Made by a program: the position numbers and the translations under genes
Assembly (NCBI GenBank): GCA_902363145.1
Contig: CABIZB010000001.1
Span: forward strand, 434,001-498,000
Length of the DNA: 64,000 nt
Source of the DNA: Oscillospiraceae bacterium
Lineage (GTDB): Bacteria; Bacillota; Clostridia; Oscillospirales; Ruminococcaceae
Direction of reading: 5' to 3'
In this document: in pieces, positions 58,089 to 64,000 of the stretch
Numbering within the stretch: the first letter of the stretch is position 1
How the letters are laid out: every line of letters begins with the position of its first letter
The notes under the pieces: model-generated
The model's database searches: none
Seen by the model: only the letters and a program-made list of their open reading frames with translations
Told to the model about the DNA's origin: nothing

Positions 58089-58343
58089 ATGTTAGATAAA
58101 GACGAACCTTGGAGCAAGAGGGCACCATTCGACCCTGAATCAATAACTTGCGGAAGATGTGATTGCGACATCTCAGACAGTGATTTTGAATACTGCCCAT
58201 ATTGTGGTCAGAAGCTTGACCGGTCTTGTCTCAGCGATTCTGAAACATCTTTTGAGATGGACGGTAGGATTTACAACGTATTCTTCGGTGATGATGATTT
58301 CAATGATAATTATGACGACGATGATGAATACGAAGACGAATAA
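58089..58343 (+). CDS. Small zinc-ribbon acidic protein
   Basis: 84 aa, ATG after GGAGGAATAAAA. CGRCDCDISDSDFEYCPYCG forms a zinc ribbon; the last 25 residues are mostly Asp/Glu/Tyr. Unknown role. Confidence 0.7.
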   Translation: MLDKDEPWSKRAPFDPESITCGRCDCDISDSDFEYCPYCGQKLDRSCLSDSETSFEMDGRIYNVFFGDDDFNDNYDDDDEYEDE

Positions 58344-58372
58344 GTAAATATCGGCGAAAGAGAGGAATTTCA

Positions 58373-58711
58373 ATGAGCAGAGGATACCATGCAGGCGACC
58401 ATATGTTTTTCGTGTTTGATCCTGAACGTAAGAAGATAATCGGCTACAATGGACACCTAAAAGTTTATCATTCAAGGAATAATGCCGACAGATATGCCGG
58501 GCACTATGGCGAAATCATAGAATATGCGCCAATAAAATACGGCAGAAACGTAACGCAGATGAATCCCGTTGATGAGTTCATCTGTTCAGAATGCGGGTTT
58601 ACAACTCGTGATATGGGCGGTTATGATGCCGAGGACGATGTGTGCTATGAATTTTGCCCACATTTCTGTCCAAATTGCGGCGCTGCTATACTCAAGGATG
58701 GTGAAACTTAA
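58373..58711 (+). CDS. Phage protein with zinc ribbon
   Basis: 112 aa after AGAGGAATTTCA. CSECGF and CPHFCPNCGA near the end form a zinc ribbon. MSRGYHAGDHMFFVFDPE start. Overlaps the next gene (TAATGG). Confidence 0.65.
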   Translation: MSRGYHAGDHMFFVFDPERKKIIGYNGHLKVYHSRNNADRYAGHYGEIIEYAPIKYGRNVTQMNPVDEFICSECGFTTRDMGGYDAEDDVCYEFCPHFCPNCGAAILKDGET

Positions 58712-59124
58712 TGGAATGGTTTGTATATAACTACAATATCAATAAACATGAAATCGAAGCGTTCAATATTTTCAAGCACGGCAGTTTTGTCAAATACTTC
58801 AATATCCACCTTAACGCCATGTCAGACAAAGAACAGTTTGCCAATGTAATAAAAGACGAGCTTCGATATTATTTCTGGTCAAAATCAGAATACAAGCTTA
58901 TCGTCAGACTTACCGACGATGATCGTGTGTTTTTACTCCCTTGGTGCGGCAGCAGTGATCCCGAGAACGAAAAAGTCGAAGTGACGGATGATCATTGGCG
59001 GGATTTCGCTAAACTCCATATTAAACGTCAGCAACATACAAATGAAGCCAAGATTGATATTTACAATCAGGTGATGTTCAGGTTTTATGAGTTCGTCAAT
59101 TACTGTTGGAGCTTTAAGAGATGA
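58711..59124 (+). CDS. Unknown phage protein
   Basis: 137 aa, TAATG overlap. FANVIKDELRYYFWSKSEYKLIV and LLPWCG resemble small phage proteins with a mixed fold. Unknown. Confidence 0.65.
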   Translation: MEWFVYNYNINKHEIEAFNIFKHGSFVKYFNIHLNAMSDKEQFANVIKDELRYYFWSKSEYKLIVRLTDDDRVFLLPWCGSSDPENEKVEVTDDHWRDFAKLHIKRQQHTNEAKIDIYNQVMFRFYEFVNYCWSFKR

Positions 59125-59504
59125 GTAATATAAGTATCAATAACTTCACCATTGAAAAAGTCGTATCGGTAAAGGCTATCGATACAGGCATAGGTGTAAT
59201 TCAAAAGAATATTCCCGATGCAATCGAAGTTTCACACAAGAAATATAAGGCTTTCTGCAGGAATAAAGTTTTATCAAGCGAACTGGTAACTTTTGCCGAC
59301 AGGGTAGTGAGCCGTGATGAATTCGGCAATGCAGTTGCTATAGTGCTTGTAGGATATGATAAACCCGATACATATTATATCAATCCTGAGCTTTATAAAA
59401 TGGGGCAGGAACAGCGTCAGCATATTGAAAATGTTTGCGGACAGGTCAGAGAACCCCGAACAGTTTTATTTCTTGACGAAGTAAAAGGTTTTGAATTGAA
59501 ATAA
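59121..59504 (+). CDS. Unknown phage protein
   Basis: 127 aa, ATGA overlap. Strand-rich, no motif (FTIEKVVSVKAIDTGIGVI). Unknown. Confidence 0.6.
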   Translation: MSNISINNFTIEKVVSVKAIDTGIGVIQKNIPDAIEVSHKKYKAFCRNKVLSSELVTFADRVVSRDEFGNAVAIVLVGYDKPDTYYINPELYKMGQEQRQHIENVCGQVREPRTVLFLDEVKGFELK

Positions 59505-59516
59505 GAGGCGATTGAT

Positions 59517-59825
59517 ATGAAAGAACAAACTATATACACGTTTTCCGATGACGATTTGAAGTTGTTAAAGCAAACAATTCCAATCAGTCCGTGTTCGCAT
59601 TGTTTTGATTCCAGCATTTGTTGTGGGTGCCCGGAAGAACGCAAGTATCAAACTACCATAAAACCCTATCGTGACAATAATTTATTGGTTTTTGCCGATA
59701 CAATTCGCAATATACGAAAGAAGCGTAGCGAATCCGACCGCTTATTGAAGCGTTCAAAAGAGTTGAACAAAGAAGCTAATGACGCTTTGTTGAGCTTACC
59801 AGAGCAGTTGCGAAAAATTGTTTAA
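59517..59825 (+). CDS. Unknown Cys-containing phage protein
   Basis: 102 aa after TAAGAGGCGATTG. CSHCFDSSICCGCPEE is a zinc-ribbon-like Cys cluster, then a basic helix. Unknown. Confidence 0.65.
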   Translation: MKEQTIYTFSDDDLKLLKQTIPISPCSHCFDSSICCGCPEERKYQTTIKPYRDNNLLVFADTIRNIRKKRSESDRLLKRSKELNKEANDALLSLPEQLRKIV

Positions 59826-59867
59826 TACAAAGGAGAGCTTTACAAAGTGCAAATAAGGAGGACATAT

Positions 59868-60413
59868 ATGGATACAAATTGCTTAGTAGTTAATCTGTTC
59901 GGCGTTCCCGGCGCAGGAAAAAGCACTGGAGCAGCTTATATTTTCAGCCAGCTCAAGATGGCTGGCATAAACGCTGAACTAATTACAGAATTTGCCAAAG
60001 ACAAGGTGTGGGAAGAAAATCCAACCATATTTCAGCCCGATAATCAGATTTATATATTCGGCAAACAATTTTATAAAATGAGCCGCTGTAAAGATAAGGT
60101 CGATGTAATTGTAACCGACTCTCCTTTGCTGTTGTCTTCATTTTACAATTCAAGCAAAATTCTTGGTGAAGAGTTCAACAAAACCGTATATAATTGCTTC
60201 TCTTCATTCAATAATAAAACATACCTGTTAAAGAGAGTAAAGCCCTATAACCCTAAAGGCAGACTTCAGACCGAGGAAGAAAGCGACGCTCTTGTAGCTC
60301 CATTGATGGAAAAATTAAATTCTTGGAATATCCCATACACTGTTCGCAATGGCGATATCAAAGATTATGATGATATCGTAAATGAAATATTGGAATATTT
60401 GAGAAATCACTAA
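59868..60413 (+). CDS. P-loop kinase (nucleotide or Zeta-type)
   Basis: 181 aa, ATG at 59868 after AAGGAGGACATAT. FGVPGAGKSTGAAYIF is Walker A, ITEFAKDKVW and VTDSPLLLSS look like substrate-binding and Walker B elements, and LLKRVKPYNPKGRLQTEEES a lid. Substrate unknown; deoxynucleotide, nucleoside or toxin-type kinases share this fold. Confidence 0.8.
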   Translation: MDTNCLVVNLFGVPGAGKSTGAAYIFSQLKMAGINAELITEFAKDKVWEENPTIFQPDNQIYIFGKQFYKMSRCKDKVDVIVTDSPLLLSSFYNSSKILGEEFNKTVYNCFSSFNNKTYLLKRVKPYNPKGRLQTEEESDALVAPLMEKLNSWNIPYTVRNGDIKDYDDIVNEILEYLRNH

Positions 60414-60455
60414 AGAACAACCGTTTCGAAGATAAATTAAAAGGGAGCAATACAT

Positions 60456-60488
60456 ATGACCAATAAGGAGGAGCACAATGATCGTTAA
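60456..60488 (+). CDS. Possible 10-aa leader
   Basis: Short ORF MTNKEEHNDR that contains the ribosome site of the next gene and overlaps its start. Likely only a coupling sequence. Confidence 0.25.
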   Translation: MTNKEEHNDR

Positions 60489-60678
60489 CAAAGGCAAACA
60501 AGGTTGTTATAACTGCATAAATCGTGAGTACGATAATACTTTCGGTCTCATATGCCAGCATAAAGCCTCGATTGAGGGTGTTGAGGTCATGAAGAACTTT
60601 TATACCGCCAATGAGGTGTTGGAATGCAACTATTATGAATACGATGAAAATTCGTCGAGTAACAGACAAGGAGAATAA
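60478..60678 (+). CDS. Small Cys-containing protein
   Basis: 66 aa after AATAAGGAGGAGCAC. GCYNCINREYDNTFGLICQHK has a spaced Cys set. Ends at a charged Glu-Ser region. Unknown. Confidence 0.65.
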   Translation: MIVNKGKQGCYNCINREYDNTFGLICQHKASIEGVEVMKNFYTANEVLECNYYEYDENSSSNRQGE

Positions 60679-60680
60679 AA

Positions 60681-61046
60681 ATGAATAACATACCAGAAAT
60701 TCTTAATGCACAAATTAAAAATGTATCAATCTATTACGAAGACCACGGCATTCTTACGTTTGGTATCTCAGTTGATATTTCTGATGGAACAACTTGTGTC
60801 ATAGGTGGATACGCTTTAGATGAATATAATAAGAACACAAAGAAACGTCAGTGTTGTGCTTATAGTATGGATTTACTTACTCGAATTATGAAAGTAGTTG
60901 GTGTAAGTAAGTGGGAAGATTGCAAAAACAAGTACATAAGAGTAGTTTCGAATGGTTTAGGCGGGTCTATTACAAAGATAGGCAATCTTATGAAAGATGA
61001 ATGGTTGGATATACCAGAGTTTTTCAAAGAATATGGAATTGAGTAA
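60681..61046 (+). CDS. Unknown phage protein
   Basis: 121 aa after AAGGAGAATAAAA. Starts NNIPEILNAQIKNVSIYYEDHGILTFGISVD, followed by LTRIMKVVGVSKWEDCKNKYIRV. A beta-then-helix layout typical of small DNA-modification or phage proteins. Function unknown. Confidence 0.65.
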   Translation: MNNIPEILNAQIKNVSIYYEDHGILTFGISVDISDGTTCVIGGYALDEYNKNTKKRQCCAYSMDLLTRIMKVVGVSKWEDCKNKYIRVVSNGLGGSITKIGNLMKDEWLDIPEFFKEYGIE

Positions 61047-61093
61047 TATGATGAAAAATTGCTTTTATTATGAAATTAAAGGAGTGCATAAAG

Positions 61094-61423
61094 ATGACAG
61101 AACGTGAAAGATTAAATGAGTTACTTAAGAGCTGTGGATATATAGACGAACAGTTTTCTGAGAGATTAGCAGATTTTCTGCTTGAAAACGGCGTTATTTT
61201 CCCTCGTGCTAAAGTAAATCAGTCCATTTGGACAGATGATCAATTCGTTGACGGAATTCCTCATGAGGGACATGTCACATCTATAAAAATCACTAATGGC
61301 TATAATGCTTATTATTGCAGCTTCGATGAGTTCCCTGTGTCTTTTGCTTTTGTCGATGACGACATTGGTAAGATTGTATTCTTTACTCAGGAAGAAGCTG
61401 AAAAGGCTCTTGCAAGCAAATAA
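61094..61423 (+). CDS. Unknown phage protein
   Basis: 109 aa, ATG after AAAGGAGTGCATAAAG (a short MMKNCFYYE ORF overlaps upstream). Helical start (ERLNELLKSCGYIDEQFSERLADFLLENGV) resembles phage proteins with a helical module. Unknown. Confidence 0.65.
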   Translation: MTERERLNELLKSCGYIDEQFSERLADFLLENGVIFPRAKVNQSIWTDDQFVDGIPHEGHVTSIKITNGYNAYYCSFDEFPVSFAFVDDDIGKIVFFTQEEAEKALASK

Positions 61424-61449
61424 ACATTTCATTGAAAGGTGATACATGA

Positions 61450-61806
61450 ATGAGTTACGATATTTCATTCAAAGTCAAGGTCGAGGGTGTCAATAAGTAT
61501 GTTCGTATTGGAGACTGTGATGCAAATATAACATGGAACGTTCGCAAAATTATAGAACTCTCCACCGGGTTGCCGTGGGAGAATGAAGCCAATAACGGAC
61601 TTTGCAAGGATATAATTCCACAGATAAAGAAAGGACTTCGTGAACTCGACGAGAATCGAGAAAATTATATACAGTATGAAGCCCCAAACGGCTGGGGAAG
61701 TATTGGCAACACAATGAGTTTCTTTATACAAATTCTTGATGCTTGGAACTCGTTTTGCGAAGACTATCCTGAACTTGTCGATGTGGTAACATTTTGGATA
61801 GAGTGA
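61450..61806 (+). CDS. Unknown phage protein
   Basis: 118 aa. DISFKVKVEGVNKYVRIGDCDANITWNVR and GLPWENEANNG are in a pattern seen in phage proteins of unknown role that have NITWN and WG motifs. No catalytic site seen. Confidence 0.65.
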   Translation: MSYDISFKVKVEGVNKYVRIGDCDANITWNVRKIIELSTGLPWENEANNGLCKDIIPQIKKGLRELDENRENYIQYEAPNGWGSIGNTMSFFIQILDAWNSFCEDYPELVDVVTFWIE

Positions 61807-61840
61807 TAAAAACAGTATTTGATGAAAGGAAAATAAAGCT

Positions 61841-62389
61841 ATGAGTAAAAGTAAAATGAAGTTAGGAATTATTATCACCATTAGCGCAATTCTCGTTATT
61901 GTACTCGCAATCTTCGGTATTCAAAGTTCTCAGAATAGAGCATTTATTCTTGAAGAACAGGTGAATACGGCACAGTCAGATATAAAAATACAGGAAAAGC
62001 GCAGAGTAGACCTTATTTATAATCTTGTTGATTGTGTCAAGGAATATGATAAGCACGAAGCCAATACCCTCACTGCTATCGTTAAAGGAAGAGGGTCAAC
62101 TGGAGATATTGAAAATGTAACTACTGCAATTACAGCAGTATCAGAAGCATATCCTGAGCTGAAGTCAAATGAAAATTACAAGCAACTTATGAATGAATTG
62201 TCTATGACAGAAAATCTTATTGCTGAATATCGCAGTAACTATAATAAGTCAGTCAAAGAGTATAATCGTTACATAAGACAGTTTCCAAACAGATTGTTCC
62301 TTGACATCTTAGGTTATGAAGAACAGGAATATAATTATCTTGATTATAACGCTCCTGTAGATGCTCCTCAGAATTTGTTTGGTGATTGA
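61841..62389 (+). CDS. LemA-family membrane protein
   Basis: 182 aa. Transmembrane anchor (LGIIITISAILVIVLAIFGI), then a helical region with RRVDLIYNLVDCVKEYDKHE and YNKSVKEYNRYIRQFPNRLF, the LemA signature. LemA proteins are membrane-anchored with an extracytoplasmic coiled helical domain; role unclear. Overlaps the next start. Confidence 0.85.
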   Translation: MSKSKMKLGIIITISAILVIVLAIFGIQSSQNRAFILEEQVNTAQSDIKIQEKRRVDLIYNLVDCVKEYDKHEANTLTAIVKGRGSTGDIENVTTAITAVSEAYPELKSNENYKQLMNELSMTENLIAEYRSNYNKSVKEYNRYIRQFPNRLFLDILGYEEQEYNYLDYNAPVDAPQNLFGD

Positions 62390-62391
62390 TT

Positions 62392-63171
62392 ATGAGATTT
62401 AATAATAAAACTTATGATTATGGAAATTGGAAATTTCATAAAAATGATTTTGAAATTACCAAAAGAGAAGTAATTGTAAGTATATCAATTATTGCAATCC
62501 TTTTGATGATTGGGCTTGTTATTTCAAATAAAATTGTTGAATATCAGACAAATAAAAATGAAATATACAATAAAGCTGTAAAAATTGAGTCTTCTGAAAT
62601 GTTTCAGTACGGAATGAACACTAATGTGGGCAATGCGTTTGTTTACGGAGAACTAAATGCGGTCGATACAGTGTCCTATCCTGAAATCGGTGGTTCTTAT
62701 ATGTATGTCAAAAAAATAGAGGAACATTATAATCGGCATACCAAAACTGAAGCTTACACCGATTCTAACGGCAATACGCACACAAGAACTAAAGTATATT
62801 ATACTTGGGATTATGCAGGTGAAGAAAGTGTAAGATGTAAAGAAATTAAATTTTGTGATATAAAATTTGACAGTTATAAAATTTCTTTACCGTCAACATT
62901 TTATATTGACACAATAAAAGAATCAAGTAAAGTTAGGTATCAGTATTACGGTGCTTCAACGTCATACAAAGGAACTGTTTTTACTGATTTAAGAAATAAT
63001 ACCATTTCAAACAATTCACCATTTTATACTAATATGAATATCAATGACACGCTGGAATATATAACAACTTCTCAAACTACAACTTTAATAGCATTTTGGA
63101 TAGTCTGGATAATTGGCATTGGCGTGATTGTATTCCTATTTTACAAGGCAGAAAATAAATGGTTAGAATAA
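62392..63171 (+). CDS. Two-transmembrane protein, TMEM43-like
   Basis: 259 aa from ATG at 62392 (TTG at 62386 possible). Two transmembrane segments bracket a central extracytoplasmic-type domain: VIVSISIIAILLMIGLVISN and TLIAFWIVWIIGIGVIVFLF. The pairing with a LemA-family gene suggests a joint membrane function. The TMEM43-like family is an impression from topology. Confidence 0.65.
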   Translation: MRFNNKTYDYGNWKFHKNDFEITKREVIVSISIIAILLMIGLVISNKIVEYQTNKNEIYNKAVKIESSEMFQYGMNTNVGNAFVYGELNAVDTVSYPEIGGSYMYVKKIEEHYNRHTKTEAYTDSNGNTHTRTKVYYTWDYAGEESVRCKEIKFCDIKFDSYKISLPSTFYIDTIKESSKVRYQYYGASTSYKGTVFTDLRNNTISNNSPFYTNMNINDTLEYITTSQTTTLIAFWIVWIIGIGVIVFLFYKAENKWLE

Positions 63172-63223
63172 AGACGATTAAAGACTCGTTTTATTGTAAA
63201 AAATGTGAAAGGAATTGATAATA

Positions 63224-63430
63224 ATGAGTATTATAAAAATTGGTGATAAGGTCTTTATGAATGATCACTATTATGTAATCGATCAAAACAAGGAAAAGAT
63301 TTGGACGGTATGCTCCGAACCATGGCTTTGTAGCGGCACACTTGTGGTCAAGCTTGAGGGCAAATCAGGTGGTTATGCGGTTGACGGATTGGATGTTGTG
63401 AATATAAGTGTAACCCATGAAAGGAAGTGA
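63224..63430 (+). CDS. Small beta-rich phage protein
   Basis: 68 aa after GAAAGGAATTGATA. Mostly beta (IKIGDKVFMNDHYYVIDQNK). Unknown. Confidence 0.6.
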   Translation: MSIIKIGDKVFMNDHYYVIDQNKEKIWTVCSEPWLCSGTLVVKLEGKSGGYAVDGLDVVNISVTHERK

Positions 63431-63434
63431 TTAA

Positions 63435-63803
63435 ATGAACCTGGAGGTAAATATTTCTGTCGATGATTCTGATATTGAAAACATTCAAGATCAGATTATT
63501 CACAAAGCAGCAGTTCAAATGTTAAATGAAGTAATGCGTAACCAAGACCATTATGGCAGGAGCTTTAAAGACAAGCTTACAGAAACCGTTATTGAGATAA
63601 TTAGTAACACTCTTGATGATAATATGAAAAAAGAAATTACAGAACGTGTTAAATCTGATATTTCTAATAAATATATTAGAACCAAACAATACAAAGAACT
63701 CAAAGATGAGTTTGGTATTGCCACCGATAGGGAAATTGAGTCTGGATTACAGAAAATTATTTCTAAGTTGGTCAAATCAGAAATGCAGAAAATGTTTAAG
63801 TGA
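63435..63803 (+). CDS. Small helical phage protein
   Basis: 122 aa. Helical and charged (IIHKAAVQMLNEVMRNQDHYGRSFKDKLTETVIEIIS, RVKSDISNKYI). Unknown. Confidence 0.6.
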   Translation: MNLEVNISVDDSDIENIQDQIIHKAAVQMLNEVMRNQDHYGRSFKDKLTETVIEIISNTLDDNMKKEITERVKSDISNKYIRTKQYKELKDEFGIATDREIESGLQKIISKLVKSEMQKMFK

Positions 63804-63829
63804 TATTATGTAGGAAGGATTGAAATAAT

Positions 63830-64000
63830 ATGGGAATGACCTGTTACGATTGCTTACATAAAGATGTTTGCTACAAGATAGAACATTACGGCAGAAGCCC
63901 AGAAGGCGAAGCTTGTAAGGACTTTTACCATAATACTGTAGAACTCAACGATATTGATGAAGCGCTACGTAAACTTGATAACATTTCAATCAAGTACGAT
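63830..64000 (+). CDS. Cys-containing small protein, 3' end cut by window
   Basis: 57 codons visible and open to the right edge. MGMTCYDCLHKDVCYKIEHYG and a later ACKDFYH give a zinc-type Cys pattern as in the gene at 4314. Preceded by TAGGAAGGATTGA. Unknown. Confidence 0.65.
   Translation, partial: MGMTCYDCLHKDVCYKIEHYGRSPEGEACKDFYHNTVELNDIDEALRKLDNISIKYD

Noticed and set aside
1..64000. TAG recoded to an amino acid
   Set aside because: No gene needs an in-frame TAG to be read through and no CTA-anticodon tRNA is visible; the rarity of TAG is reported instead.

Overview
The window looks like the early/accessory half of a large bacteriophage (or phage-plasmid) of a low-GC Bacillota host, probably a gut Ruminococcus/Oscillospiraceae-type bacterium. 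The evidence is wall-to-wall short genes almost all on the + strand, strong AGGAGG-type ribosome sites, ATGA/TAATG start-stop overlaps, perfect SigA-type promoters, a phage replisome, phage tRNAs and homing endonucleases. No capsid, portal, terminase or tail gene is visible, so the virion module lies outside the window. The host assignment is inference.

Layout. 1-7.46 kb: two paralogous Cys-containing proteins, an M20/M28-like metallopeptidase and a run of small phage genes. 7.46-12.06 kb: the most unusual locus, a non-DGR, non-canonical reverse transcriptase, two unknown downstream proteins, two tandem small paralogues, and nine structured non-coding units (one at 10.16-10.29 kb, eight back to back at 10.96-12.06 kb). 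Every unit has a unique outer stem, a unique long inner hairpin and a nearly invariant small hairpin ATCTAAA-N4-TTTAG. The stem sequences change completely from unit to unit while pairing is kept, so the structure is what is conserved. A ten-base word TAAYTGCAAA recurs 11 times between 6.7 and 14.1 kb, in most of the main genes of this locus and at the borders of the array. 12.1-16.9 kb: small genes including two Api92-like paralogues. 16.9-18.6 kb: a minus-strand lysogeny-type switch (S24 repressor plus ImmA/IrrE peptidase) with divergent promoters and a palindromic operator candidate. 18.6-23.5 kb: HicA-like and MazF-like toxins, a protein with an internal duplication, a DGQHR protein and a degenerate tyrosine-recombinase-like protein. 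23.5-26.5 kb: a tRNA cluster (Lys, Ser, Gln, three with Leu anticodons) with decayed tRNA-like pieces. 26.5-27.84 kb: a TnpB-only IS605-type element.

28.1-33.2 kb is an NAD(P)-salvage operon: nicotinamidase, PRPP synthetase, nicotinamide phosphoribosyltransferase, a HAD hydrolase and NAD synthetase. 33.1-45.9 kb is the replication and recombination module: SSB-like protein, Sak4-like ATPase, DnaB-type helicase, primase, RecB-like nuclease, DNA polymerase III alpha, ERCC4 nuclease, ATP-dependent ligase and an N6-adenine methyltransferase-like protein, with two HNH-AP2 homing endonucleases inserted. 46.7-52.5 kb holds an HD hydrolase, ThyX, a guanylate kinase-like protein and a kinase-phosphatase-RNA ligase fusion for RNA repair. 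52.5-64 kb is mostly small phage genes plus TerD-like, LemA-like and P-loop kinase proteins.

Together the genes suggest a phage that replicates largely with its own machinery, rebuilds NAD and repairs tRNA (both known counter-measures to host abortive defences), and can probably be kept quiescent. The reverse transcriptase plus variable-hairpin array is the best candidate for an undescribed system. TAG is nearly absent as a stop codon (one case, 38012-38014).
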